From positions 50,226,562 through 50,290,561 of the forward strand of contig CM031618.1 of assembly GCA_018398815.1 (NCBI GenBank): DNA of 64,000 nt, in the 5' to 3' direction. The DNA comes from Conus ventricosus (lineage: Eukaryota > Mollusca > Gastropoda > Neogastropoda > Conidae). Below are positions 45,151 to 58,277 of the stretch, in pieces. The position numbers were made by a program, and so were the translations under genes. Within the stretch, counting starts at the first letter, position 1; each line of letters begins with the position of its first letter. The notes beneath the pieces are model-generated. The model was not told where the DNA came from and did not search any database. It worked only from the letters and a program-made list of their open reading frames with translations.

Positions 45151-46150
45151 NNNNNNNNNNNNNNNNNNNNNNNNNNNNNNNNNNNNNNNNNNNNNNNNNN
45201 NNNNNNNNNNNNNNNNNNNNNNNNNNNNNNNNNNNNNNNNNNNNNNNNNNNNNNNNNNNNNNNNNNNNNNNNNNNNNNNNNNNNNNNNNNNNNNNNNNNN
45301 NNNNNNNNNNNNNNNNNNNNNNNNNNNNNNNNNNNNNNNNNNNNNNNNNNNNNNNNNNNNNNNNNNNNNNNNNNNNNNNNNNNNNNNNNNNNNNNNNNNN
45401 NNNNNNNNNNNNNNNNNNNNNNNNNNNNNNNNNNNNNNNNNNNNNNNNNNNNNNNNNNNNNNNNNNNNNNNNNNNNNNNNNNNNNNNNNNNNNNNNNNNN
45501 NNNNNNNNNNNNNNNNNNNNNNNNNNNNNNNNNNNNNNNNNNNNNNNNNNNNNNNNNNNNNNNNNNNNNNNNNNNNNNNNNNNNNNNNNNNNNNNNNNNN
45601 NNNNNNNNNNNNNNNNNNNNNNNNNNNNNNNNNNNNNNNNNNNNNNNNNNNNNNNNNNNNNNNNNNNNNNNNNNNNNNNNNNNNNNNNNNNNNNNNNNNN
45701 NNNNNNNNNNNNNNNNNNNNNNNNNNNNNNNNNNNNNNNNNNNNNNNNNNNNNNNNNNNNNNNNNNNNNNNNNNNNNNNNNNNNNNNNNNNNNNNNNNNN
45801 NNNNNNNNNNNNNNNNNNNNNNNNNNNNNNNNNNNNNNNNNNNNNNNNNNNNNNNNNNNNNNNNNNNNNNNNNNNNNNNNNNNNNNNNNNNNNNNNNNNN
45901 NNNNNNNNNNNNNNNNNNNNNNNNNNNNNNNNNNNNNNNNNNNNNNNNNNNNNNNNNNNNNNNNNNNNNNNNNNNNNNNNNNNNNNNNNNNNNNNNNNNN
46001 NNNNNNNNNNNNNNNNNNNNNNNNNNNNNNNNNNNNNNNNNNNNNNNNNNNNNNNNNNNNNNNNNNNNNNNNNNNNNNNNNNNNNNNNNNNNNNNNNNNN
46101 NNNNNNNNNNNNNNNNNNNNNNNNNNNNNNNNNNNNNNNNNNNNNNNNNN
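45151..46150. other. Assembly gap, 1000 N
   Basis: Exactly 1000 unknown bases, a conventional scaffold gap size rather than a measured length. Sequence either side need not be truly 1 kb apart. Confidence 0.99.
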
Positions 46151-46640
46151 TCCACACGGCATTGACGCGGAGTGGCCACAGCACAGAAGCTGCTCTTAAC
46201 ATGGTGAGTGCCACAAGCATCCAGGGAGATAAAACTCCAGTCATGTATAACAACATACTACACAATTTACAATGCCAGGAACTCAGTGACTAAAAGTATG
46301 GCACAATTTTAAACCCCACTGTTTAGGAATCCCCTTTAATTTTTTAAAAGGGGGTAAAAAATTTCCCGCAGCGGTCAACCAAACCCCGTAAAATTGGAAA
46401 AAACACCGGGAAATCGAAGCAGGGGACAATATGGTTTGAATGGGCATAAAAATTTCCCCAAAAGTTCCGAATACAAAACACAGTGGGGGGCGCCAAATTT
46501 TCCCCAAAACAATCAAGGTCCTTTCAAATTGTTCACAATTGGGTCAACCCAGGGATCCCTTTTCAGGGGGTTTTTAGACTGACCATCACACTGTTTTTCC
46601 AAGAGTATGCCAAATTTTCTGGGTCAAGTTTTTGACAGCG
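46151..46640 (+). repeat. Dispersed repeat, copy 2, low sequence quality
   Basis: Start (46155-46300) matches 34360-34500. From about 46300 the sequence is full of lengthened base runs (AAAA, CCCC, GGGG, TTTT), which looks like error beside the gap. Confidence 0.55.
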
Positions 46641-46892
46641 TATCTCTCTCTCTCTCTCTCTCTCCCCCTCTCTCCTCTCTCCCAACTCCTCTCCCCGCCC
46701 CCTTTTCCCTTTCTCTTTTCTCCTCTCTCCCCCCTCTGTTGGTGGGGTGGGTGTGTGTGTGTGTGGGGGGGTGGGGTGTGTGAGTGTGGGGGTGTGTGGG
46801 GTTGGGTGTTTTGTGTGGTGTGTGTTTTGGGTGTTTTGTGTGTGTGGGTTTTGGGGTGTGTGTCTGTTGTGTGTGTCTGTGCGGCTGTGTAA
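46641..46892. repeat. TC-rich then GT-rich microsatellite
   Basis: Imperfect TC/CT tract followed by GTG-rich DNA. Frames are low-complexity artefacts. Confidence 0.9.
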
Positions 46893-47880
46893 ACACTGTG
46901 GCGGGGCCCTTCCCGGGGGGTGCAGGATTGCCCCGGGTGATTGCTTGGGCAGGTTTAGGAAGGTAAATTTCTGGGTCCTACTGGCAAACCTTTCCCAAGG
47001 GGGATGTTTTTTTCTCCTTTTTTTGGGCCCCCCTGGAAGTGAGAAAAACCCCCAAACCCCAGGGAAAGGGCTTTTTGACAGCAGGGAAAAACTGCCACCC
47101 AGGAACCTTTTTTCACGGGGGACGTAAGACCTTAAAACTGCGAAAGCGTGGCTCTTTTTGGGAGTTGTACTGTTTCATCTGTTAACCAAACATCAACAAG
47201 TGGGGCTGTAGGATGCACGCAGCAGTTCTCTTGGAGGTGGATTCTTTTCCCGGTGGGCTCTGCAGTCGTACAGTCTGGTAAAACCCCTGGGGTGGTTACA
47301 TGGAGGTTACGTTGTGTCCCCAAGGGTGGTCATGCCATGGCGTCTGCCATGGAGCTGTTTTGTTCCTTGACGTATAAATGGGATGCTCTGTTTGTGCCTT
47401 CAACGTATGTGAACGCAGCACAGACTTCCAAAATTGGTCAGGAGTGTCCTGGCGGGTTTTACATCCCAAAAATGCGACAGACTTCTCTGGGTCCCACTGG
47501 CACATTCGTTTATAGTTTTTTCGTCTACCAGTATTTATCATTGTCGTTCAAAGTGCTGAGAATAGATGGAACCTCGATTTATTGGCTGTTTACTGATTAG
47601 ATCTCATCAACTCACAAAATATTTTCATGTCTTTAAACTTACCACGGTTTATACCGGTTTCACTTTTACTTAAACTTGTGCCATTAATACTATTCTGCAC
47701 CTATTTGCACCCAAGCACTAGGTATCACTTCCAACCCCCTAACCCATCCACTCCCCCTTTTCTATTTCTCCCTCCTGAATTCCCAGACGTTAATGAGTCA
47801 TGCATATGCCTTAGCATGTCATTTCTACCTTCATGTATTGCATACTCAAAATATGTATACTTGTGTATTCATACGTAAAA
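46893..47880. other. No gene recognised
   Basis: One plus-strand frame of 150 codons (47148-47600) stands out by length but shows no known motif, and the minus strand is also open in places. It is probably chance or a decayed element. Confidence 0.35.
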
Positions 47881-49022
<1,142 letters not shown>

Positions 49023-49024
<2 letters not shown>

Positions 49025-49382
49025 ACGAAAAAACGCATATCATATTTGAGGGGTAGAGGATTATTTTGTTAAAGCCTCTACCCGACCTTTTCACCACAGA
49101 ACTCCGTGTAATGGACATGAACAGAACCTATACCGTCCAAAAGAATGCAAGGAGAAAAACAAGAGACTGAGTGCACGCAACTGTCGCCGCACAACAGCTT
49201 GGTCTTTTCCCAGAAAAAAAGAATAGCAGAGTTTCGCTCCATAGAAAAATGACAGAAAATAGATTGAAACCGTATCCATGACAAATGCCAGAACAACTGC
49301 ACACAAGGAAAGGAAACCAATGAATAGTGCATAGAGAAGAAGGAAATCAAAGCACAGCAATGATAATGAAGACGAGATCAAT

Positions 49383-49450
<68 letters not shown>

Positions 49451-50044
49451 AGTGACTCGTGACTCGTGACTTTTATGTGAGGCCATCAGCCTATTCACAT
49501 GAGTACGCAAGAAGAAAAAAAAATCAATTTTATATAGTTAGAACAAAATTTACCATGACTGTAACAAAACATTCTTCCATGACAGTATGTACATGCAGAG
49601 TTCTATCTTAATTATTCATAAATATTTCTTAGTACGTTTTTCCTTATGAACATAATATAAGTATATATATTATTATTTTAAAACTCATGAAATGAATACT
49701 GTTGATAGTAGCATGCAGAACACATGTTATCTATTTCATTTCCCTCGTCGTATTTTCATGTATAAAGTGGAAACCTTACTACACCTGCGTCGTATAATTC
49801 TCCGGAAAGCCGTACTATTTTAAGCATCTTTATTTATTACGTGTGGCTTTTAATTGCCTGCCATCTAGAAGTAGCAAGACAGGTACGTCTCCAAGGTCTG
49901 TATTTTAAATTGCGCTGTAAGCCCACTAAATGCGTCATGTTTATCACCGACTTTCTATTGATCAGACATTTCACCCGTTGGACATGGAACATTCAGTTCG
50001 TGACTTTGAATGGAGATGTGGAGCAGTGCTAGGACAGCGGGTGT
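49023..50044. other. Unique DNA with a GA tract, no gene recognised
   Basis: (GA)n at 49390-49448. The rest is A/T-rich flank of the plus-strand LTR element. Confidence 0.45.
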
Positions 50045-50049
50045 GACGG
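50045..50049 (+). other. Target site duplication of LTR element B, left (GACGG)
   Basis: GACGG directly before TGTCACGAG; repeated at 58273-58277. Confidence 0.85.
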
Positions 50050-52201
50050 TGTCACGAGTTTGTCACGAGGCCTACGACGTTCGACCCACCTAGGGTGGCG
50101 GAATTACTTATTTATTTATTGTCGTTGCTGTTGTCGTGTATCCGTCCCTTAGTGTGGCTTGTGTGCGGTTGCACCTTGGTGTAGTTCAGCTCAACTTCGG
50201 GTTGCTTTCTCTCTCTCTCTTCTCTAATTCCACCGCCCGTGCTATTCATCCTGCAGTTCACGGGTGGCCGGTACCTTCTCTCGAACTTTCTGTCTATCGG
50301 CCTCTCGCCTGTCTTTTTACCTGTCGCACGTGCTTTATTTCTTTTAGTTTGAAGTATGCTCACTCTGTGACGTAGCGTGCATGTTGGCCGCCATTGCTGA
50401 GGGAGGTTAGCTCTTCACTCGAGCGGAAGATGTCTCTGGGAGCGCCTGCTCCAGTCTTGGTTCTTCACCGTATCATCGAGAGTACAGTCAGTACTTTCAA
50501 TCCTGCAGTTGGCCTGTAGGAGAGGGACATCACTTCTTCTGTTTCCGCATCTTCGCCTCTGTCCTCTCGATGGACAGAGGTTAGAGAGAGTCGTTTGACC
50601 CGCTTCTTCTGGGTCACCCACGGGTAGCTGGTAAGCATCAGTTTCGTGGTTTGTTTGTTTTGGTTTGTTGTTGTTAGCCGGCTTATTCTTCTCTTTTGCG
50701 CAATTTTCTTTGTTTTCGAATTGTAAGAGAAATATGTTTGAGACCTTTTCTCTGGTTAATTCAATCTTTAACCTGGCCGTTCTAAATTATTTCCAAAATT
50801 CTTTCTCCTGTTTATGCATCTGGTGATGCGGTAGCCGGTGGGGATGGGGGGAGAACCTGGTGATTCAGGGTTTGTACTTGCTTGGTCTCGCTCGTCCGCC
50901 CCCTGTCACATTCGCCGGACTCTTATCCTCGGCCACCGTCTGTTTTGTGTGTGCAAGGAGAAACGAGTTTTATGTTGCGAGCGTGCGTACGCTATGATTT
51001 GTCGTTCGGATGCGTGGTTGGAGATTTGTGTTATTGTGAAATGTGACAATTATGCCATTGAATTATTATTTGCAAATGTGGTGGCAGTTATATAAGCGAT
51101 GGTCGCTGTGTTGGTTTATTTCCTAAGAAAGGCAAATGTTAAATGTGAGTGAGAAGGGTGAAGATAATTCATATTTGTTTTATAACCTGTTGGTTTAATG
51201 CAGTCTTTTACCTGCATCGTGTGAGAAGACCTAGTGAACATGCCTGATTCGATGGGTTTACTGTGTGCGTTTAGTAGACTTCCCTCGCCATCATGCGAGT
51301 GGCTGTTAAGATTTGACAGCATGGGTCAGACTGTACTGACGGCGGGGTTCCAGTACCCTTCTTCCTTCCTCCTTCCTTCTTCCTTCCCTCCCTTTCTCTC
51401 TCCTCCAGCTACGTCTCCCCCCCCTTTCGGGGGCTTCACCGGAGTACGGACTGGATGGTGCCACGTGCTGGTTGAGGCCACGCTCTGGCTGAGACCACGG
51501 ACTGGATGTGCCACGTGCTGGTTGAGGCCACGCTCTGGCTGAGACCACGGACTGGATGGTGCCACGCGCTGGTCGAGGCCACGCCCTGGTCGGGACCGTG
51601 GACTGGTAGAGGAGCCCGCGTCTTGACTGGTCGGCCCTGACCCCCGTCCAGGACCTCCAGTAACAGCGCCACGTTCCCCCCCCCCCCCCCCCCCCCCCTC
51701 CGGGACACGCTCATTCACTGCCTGCTTGTGAGTCGAGGGTGTCGGCTTTGAGCGACTCCCTGCGAGAACCGACCCGGTTCGGAGCACCTAGTGCGACAGG
51801 TGCTCCCAGTAGGCCTGACAGAGGCAGGGGTGTGTAACGCCCGCCAGGGTGTTGAAGGGAATCGATGCTGAAAGTTCTTTAATAATTGTGTATATGTACA
51901 TGTGCTGGAATGCTTGTAATGGTGATTGTGTCGTCGTATGGTGAAATGTTATTTATAATCGATGCATGTGTTGTAGGTGTTGGAGTGCTTGATTGTGATT
52001 GTGCATGTTGTGTGCGTTGGAGTGCTTGATTGTGATTCGGCATGGTGTGTGGTGTTGGAATGTTATTTTGCTGGTGTGAATAAATGGGGTGTTGTATCTA
52101 ATCTTTATTGAGTGGTCTCCTGCGGCGTGTGAGGTCGTCAACCCTTCACTCCACCTAGACCGATCCTGTCAGGGTACAACCTCCAGGGTCCGGTCGTGAC
52201 A
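50050..52201 (+). repeat. 5' LTR of element B
   Basis: 2152 bp, TGTCACGAGTTTGTCACGAG at the start and GTCGTGACA at the end. It holds the 51-bp minisatellite (about 51445-51600), a C run (about 51667-51698) and AATAAA near 52079, about 120 bp before the end, a likely poly(A) signal marking the R/U5 side. Confidence 0.92.
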
Positions 52202-52205
52202 ATTG

Positions 52206-52223
52206 TGGGGGCTCGTCCGGGAT
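52206..52223 (+). promoter_or_regulatory. Primer binding site, tRNA-Pro type
   Basis: TGGGGGCTCGTCCGGGAT, four bases inside the 5' LTR; all 18 bases fit the tRNA-Pro primer binding site known from gammaretroviruses and some retrotransposons. Confidence 0.93.
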
Positions 52224-52939
52224 GTGAAGGGCACTTCTGGCTGTCTCTCACGTTTCGCAGAAGTAACCTGTTAGTTTTTGTCTGTTTGTCGTGTTTGTTC
52301 GTGGGTGGTTGGCTGGTGACCAAGCGGAAGGGAGTCTTTTTTGGTTGCCTGAGGGAACATCCGCGTGACTGGGGGGTCGAGTCGAGACCGATGGGATCGA
52401 CCGCGTCCCAGACCTCCTTCTGCCTTCTGCCGGGTACCTCACGCAGTATGGCCGTAAGTCTTGCCTTTCTGTTGCCGCTCAGTCTTCCATTCCTGTTTTG
52501 TATTTATAACATTCCTTGTTTTTTTTTCTCTCTTAACCGTGGTATTTGAGTACAGGGGTTGTATCTGACTTAGTGGCTTTATTTTTCCTCTCATCTCTCC
52601 GGATTCGTCTGCCAGCTTGTTTTTTTTTTTTACCGGCCAGCCCACCCACTGTTTGCTCGTGCTGTGGAGCGTGGTGTTTGCCAGAGTGGGGGCACCGTGC
52701 ATAGTTTTTGATTTGTTTTTTTTTCGGTGAGCCCCACCGCACTGTTGCTCGTGCTTTAGAGCGCGGTGTTGCCAGAGTGGGAAGCAGCCGGAACTGTCCG
52801 GCACACACGCACAACACAACACATACACACATATACACACGTCCCCTAAAAATATTTGGTTTTTTTTTTCCTAGTGGAATTGTTTTCCCCTTATTGAAAA
52901 CCGTAGGATATTGTTGTCATGCGAACGTCCGCCGCTGGT

Positions 52940-54450
52940 GGTATGGCGACGCGTGCGTCGAAGAAGAAGGGTATTCAAAATGTTATGTAAGTCCCTTCTA
53001 TTTGTACCAGTACTTCTGACTACGTACACCTTCAATACTTATCCAGTGCGTAGCAGGTAGTCCAGTGGGTACCTTTTACTACCTCTTCCTGGGGGCTCTT
53101 CTGTCGAGACCCCGACTGGCACTTCCGCTCGAAGCGCCAGAAGCATAGCGAACAACTGTGGCTTCTGTTGGGTTCGCAGAGACCGAAACCTTCCTCCCTC
53201 TCCAGGCTTCCCCTCGTAAGAGCAAGCCCAGAAGACGTTCCTTATGGGAAGGTTCGAGACCCAGGGACGGGTCAGACTGGTCAAATCCTCCCGTGTCGGG
53301 ATGTGAACCCGCCCAGGACATCACAGTTGTGTGGTTAAATCCGTCCTGATGTTTTCATGAGCGACAGCGCCGGGAGGATTAGCCCAACGCAGCGAAGAGG
53401 CTGCTAGCGGAAGCCCTGGCGTAGTGTAAGAGCGCAGAGAGGAGGCAAGGCTCCGTAGGGAAGAGCTAGACAGGATGAGGCTCTGCGCCGAAGGAACTGA
53501 CAGACAGGAAATTCTGCAAAGGGAAGAGAAGGGCTATTCTGCGCAAGAGGGAGGGCTACTAGCAGGAGGCTCAGCCGTAAGGGAAGAAGGCTGCCCAGGC
53601 AGGAGCATCCGCTCGGGAAGAGTTGGATCAGTGTAGGGAGGAGAAGGAAACAACTTCTTTCTCAGGCTCCCGCATCTTGTAAGTCAGGGGGTTAATCACC
53701 AGGCAGTGATAAGTTAGAGGGCACAAAGATAAAGGCTTCCAGAGTTCAGACCTAGTGAGACATTGAATTTGTTTCCTGAACATTTTGACAAGGTTGCTAA
53801 TTCATACCAATTGTCTGAGAACAAAAGGCTATGCACCTTTTTTCTGGTTTATCTGGTGCTGCAAGGGAGTGTGTGCTCAACTCTAAACGAAGGTGCGTCT
53901 TATATGCAGACATCAGTTGGCTCTGCGTAAGCGTTTTTCCCCTTACCCCAGAGACGGTAGCAGGAGGAAGTTCAGTCCATGAAGAAGAAATAACGACGAG
54001 ACCTCGTGCAGTTGGTGATAGCTGCGCCAAAACGCTAGGGTACTGGCGTCATTGCTAAAGTTTAGCTGGCAGATTCTGATCCTCATGAACCTCTCACCAA
54101 CACTGTGGACCCCAGAGTTCCTGAGGATCCGGAAGGCGAGACAGCACCTCAGGATTTCGCGCGCTGCGATTCACACCGCTGAGGTGTTTGCTGAAGCTCG
54201 CAGGGCTTATGGGGCATCGCCCAGAACGGAGAGGAGTCCCTCCAACAGGATTTTAGTGCAATAAGGCGCCGACAACAGCTAGCGGTCGAATAAGCAGGCA
54301 GTCCATCGGGGACCTCAGCAACCTCATTGTTTTCTTTGTGGTCGTCCCTGGCCACTTTCAGGAAAGATTGCCCTAGAAGTCTCTGGTGTCCATGGGGCCT
54401 AGTCCTTTCCAGCATCCTCGTGCCTCGGCTAACGTGGGTTTCCAATCCAG
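52940..54450 (+). pseudogene. gag-like remnant of LTR element B
   Basis: About 53390-53650 encodes, in shifting frames, arginine/glutamate-rich heptads (from GAAGAGCTAGACAGGATG-type repeats), matching the coiled-coil part in element A. Near 54330-54380 there is a zinc-knuckle remnant (CFLCG then RKDCPRS across a frame switch), as in Gag nucleocapsid. No open frame over the whole region. Confidence 0.55.
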
Positions 54451-54723
54451 CCTTCTGTGATTCAAGTGCCCAGTGTTCTCTCTGTTATGTTGGTTCCTCC
54501 TTGGTCACACCATCAGGGATTCGGGGAGCATCAACGATCTTTGTGATAAGAATTTGGTTTCCCCTGATGCCCGGCGGGGCGCTAGTTATGATGGTGTGCG
54601 GTTGGAGGCTGGTTTTAAACCTCCACCCTCCTTCTGTAACTTATTCCTATCTCCACCCCCTACTTCTGTTGACGAAGTATGGGCCATCGCCGGTGGAGCG
54701 ACCTCTGTATTCCCATATCAAGA

Positions 54724-54792
54724 GGGGGGGGGGAAAGGGGGGGGGGGGGGGGGGGGGGGGGGGGGTGGGGGGGGGGGGGGGGGGGGGGGGGG
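54724..54792. repeat. Poly-G tract, about 65 bp
   Basis: Almost pure G with one T, inside the decayed interior of element B. It creates glycine-rich false frames. Confidence 0.95.
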
Positions 54793-55053
54793 AATTAACT
54801 ATCACCTTCGCAGGACGGAACGCAGTCCAGCCGTTCTACGATTTTCCCGTACAGGCGTGTGTGGGGAGTCACCACGTGCGCCAAAGCTAAGAAGCAGGAA
54901 CAGGAATTGCGTCCGTCTTCAGCCCGATCTCTGACGAGTTCTGGCAAGGGCCGATTCCCTGCTTCCATTGTTTCGTCTCAGGCCAGGGACTTGGATTTCC
55001 AACCCTGCGACAACTGTTAGATCGTCCCGCTCAGTCTGCCCAACACGCCCCAT

Positions 55054-55760
55054 GTGAGCTTCAAGCTCCACAATGGATCCTCTTTAGGGTTGTCACTCAG
55101 CAGATCGGGTGGCCAAGCAGCTAGTCGTTCCCCAAAGCTGAGGAATCTTTCTCCACGGCAGGCACCCACACGATTCCCCCAAGGCAGGTCATATGGGCTC
55201 CAAGCGACTCTCGACGAGTCAGACAGGACTTACTTTTGGCCAGGGATGAACTCTCAGGTATACAGTACTGCCGCAGTTGCGATGCTGCCAGTGGACAAAA
55301 GCCTAAGGTCGCTTGAAGCGAGTTCCCCTAGGGTCAGTGCCACGTTGGGGAGGCAATCAGCAAGGTTTGGTGGGGTTGAACCTGGTGGACCCACTAAATC
55401 CACCATCCGATCGCGGTCACACCGCTACACTTCGGTAGTGGAAATCGCGACTCGGTACCCAGAGGCAGTCCCGCTTAGGAACTATCGGATGGACCCTTAA
55501 CTGTTGCTGGATCTCGCTGGCAGATTGGACGCGTCAACATGGCGTGCCCCAAGAAGAAGCACGGCCGGAAGTTTGTACTGGAGAGCGAACATCATCCTCT
55601 CCAGTACCTGGACCGGATCCGGCCAGTCAGTCGTCGACTCATGGGTTGGGCAAGTGGAATCTGCAGGATCCATGCGTTCACTTTTCCGTCATATCAATCA
55701 AGGGTTCCAGTAATACGGATGCTGACTACTTAGCCGATCTCCCGAAGTCACACATTGGAA
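55054..55760 (+). pseudogene. Integrase fragment joined to RNase H fragment, LTR element B
   Basis: 55220-55500 reads like the start of an integrase: FWPGMNSQVYS then a Cys-rich remnant in another frame, and SRSHRYTSVVEIATRYPEAV with PLRNY (about 55407-55485). About 40-60 bp later, 55560-55660 reads RKFVLESEHHPLQYLDRIRP, the end of a Gypsy-type RNase H, then NTDADYL near 55715. No RT and no integrase C-terminus lie between. Element A has the same join. Confidence 0.75.
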
Positions 55761-56102
55761 AATCCATCAGAGGACACTTCCCCTCAACCAGGGTTATATC
55801 CCCTTTTGGTCTCCTGTATCAGGTGTAGTGACAGTTTCACTTCATGATGTTAACGGTAAGTGAATCACCAAAGGTTCGGATTGTTATTTTTCATGGTTTG
55901 GAAGGTTGCTTGGTTTGTTTGATAATTGTAGTATTATGCATTCCCTGTGTGATTCTATTGTAGACTGTTTGTATTGGATTCATCGTACTCTGTCGATCAC
56001 AGAGAGTTGGGTTCGGTTCCCATTGTTTTGAGAATTTTTGCCCTGCTCAGGTTCAAAGAGCACTGTATTCTCAAGAAAAACAGATGCTTTTAAGAAGGGG
56101 TT

Positions 56103-58272
56103 TGTCACAGTTTTGTCCGAGGCCTACTAACGTTCGAACCCACCCTAGGGTGGCCGAATTAACGTATTTATTTTATTGTCGTTGCTTGTTTGTCGTGTAT
56201 CCGTCCCTTAGTGTTGCTTGTGGTGCGGTTGCACCTTGGTGTAGTTCAGCTCAACTTCGTTGCTTTCTCTCCTCTCACCTCTCTCTAATTCCACCCCCGT
56301 GCTATTCATGCCTGCAGGTTTCACGGTTGGCCGGTACCTTTCTCTCGAACTTCTGTCTATCGCCTCACGCCTGTCCTTTTACCTGTCGCACGAGTGCTTC
56401 AATTTTCTCTTAAGTTGAAGTATGCTCACTCTTGTGACTAGCGTGGCATGGTGGCCGCCATTGCTGAGGGAGGTAGCTCTTCACCTCGAGCGGAAGATGT
56501 CTCTGGGAGCGCCTGCTCCAGGTCTTGTTCTTCACCGTATCATCGAAGTACAGAGACAGTACTTTTCAATTCCTGCAGTCGGCTGTAGAGAGGGACATCA
56601 CTTCTCTGTTTCCGCATCGTCGCCTCTGTCCTCTCGACGGACAGAGGTAAGAAGAGTCTTTGAACCCGCTTCTTCTGGGTCACGCCACGGTAGCTGGTAA
56701 GCATACAGTTTCGTGTTTGTTTTTGGTTTGTTGTTGTTAGCCGGCTTATTTCATCTCATTTGCGCAATTTTCTTTTGTTTTTGAAATGTAAGAGAAATAT
56801 TGTTGAGACCTTTTCTCTAGTTAATTCAATCTTTAACCTGGCCGTTCTAAATATATTTCAAAATTCTTCTCCTGTTTATTCAATCTGTGATGCGGTAGCC
56901 GGTGGCTGGGAAGAGAACCTGGTGATTCAGGGTTTGTACTTGCTTGGTCTCGCTCGTCCGCCCGCTGTCACATCGCCGACCTTATCCTTTCGGCCAAACC
57001 GTCCCTGTTTGTGTGGCAAGGAATGAGATTTATGTTGCACAGCCGGTGCGTACGCATGATTTGTCGTTCGGCATGCGTGGTTGGAGATTTTGTGTTATTG
57101 TGAAATGTGGACAATTATGCCATTGAATTATTATTTGCAAATGTGGTTGGCATTATAAAGCGATGGTCGCTGTGTTGGTTTATTTCCTAAGAAAGGCAAT
57201 GTTAAATGTGAGTGAGAATGGGTGAAGATAATTCATATTTTTTTATATCCTGTTGTTTAATGCATCTTTTACCTGCATTCGTGTGAGAAGAACCCTAGTA
57301 AACATGCTGATTCGATGGATTACTGTGTGCGTTTAGTAGACTTCCCCTCGCCCATCATGCGAAGTGGCTGTTAAGATTTGACAAGTCATGGTCAACTGAA
57401 CTGACTGCGGTTCAGTTACCCTTCTTCCTTCCTCCATCCTTCTTTCCTTCCCTCCCTTTTCTCCTCCCTCCACAACGTCTCCACCCCCCTTTCGTGGGTC
57501 TTCAAACCCGGAGTACGGCTGGATGGTGCCACGTGCTGGTTGTGGCCACGCTCGGCTGAGACCACTGACTGGATGGTGCCACGTGCTGGTTGAGGCCACC
57601 TCTGGCTGAACCCACGGACAGGATGGTGCCACGCGCAGGTCGAGGGCCACGCCCTTGGACGGGACCAGTGGGACTGGTATAGGAGCCCCGCCGTCATTGA
57701 CTGTTCGGGCCCTGACCCCCGTCCAGACCTCCAGTAACAGCGCCAGGACGTTTCCCCCACCTCCCGGACACGCTCTTTTCATGGCCTGCTAGTTGAGTCG
57801 AGGGTGTCGGCTTGAAGCGACTCCCTGCGAGAACCGACCCGTTCGGAGCAACCTAGTGCGACAAGGGTGGCTCCCAGTTAGGCCCTGACAGAGGCAGGGT
57901 GTGGACGCCCGCCAGGGTTTCTAAGGTGATCGATGCAGGAAAAGTTTTCTTTATAATTGTGTATATGTTACATGTGCTGAATGCTGTAATTGTGATTGTT
58001 ACGTCGTATGGTGAAATGGATTTTATATAATCGTGCATGTTGTGGGTTTGGAGTGCTGATTGTGAATTGTGCATGTTGGTGCGTTGAGTGCTTGAATGTG
58101 AGCGTGCATGGTGGTTAGTGTTGGAATGTTTATTTTGCTGGTGTGAATAAATGGGTGTTGTATCTAATCTTTAATGTTGGTCTCCTGCGGGCGTTGTGAG
58201 GTCAGTCCACTCCTTCCAACTCCCACCTAGACCGATCCTGTCAGGGCAGACCTCCATGGGGTCGGTCGGCCA
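56103..58272 (+). repeat. 3' LTR of element B
   Basis: 2170 bp, TGTCACAG...CGGCCA with both end motifs degraded. It carries the minisatellite (about 57520-57680) and AATAAA near 58146. Its many small indels against the 5' LTR suggest age. Confidence 0.9.
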
Positions 58273-58277
58273 GACGG
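58273..58277 (+). other. Target site duplication of LTR element B, right (GACGG)
   Basis: Matches 50045-50049. Confidence 0.85.

Larger units (their letters stand above)
50050..58272 (+). mobile_element. LTR retrotransposon B (plus strand), complete ends, decayed interior
   Basis: Same family as element A in the other orientation. The 5' LTR is 50050-52201, internal part about 3.9 kb, 3' LTR 56103-58272. GACGG flanks both ends. A primer binding site, gag-like and pol-like remnants and a polypurine tract (TTTTAAGAAGGGGTT just before 56103) are present. No open gag or pol frame remains and no RT was found, so it depends on another element for movement, if it moved in this form. Confidence 0.93.

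Noticed and set aside
44919..46293. Long frames of 350-448 codons across 45151-46150
   Set aside because: They are made almost entirely of N; the gap has no sequence to translate.
47148..47600. 150-codon plus frame as a host gene
   Set aside because: No motif, no splice or start support, next to poor-quality sequence; kept only as an unexplained frame.
54327..54934. Glycine-rich 150-190-codon frames
   Set aside because: They depend on the 65-bp G run in the decayed interior of LTR element B.
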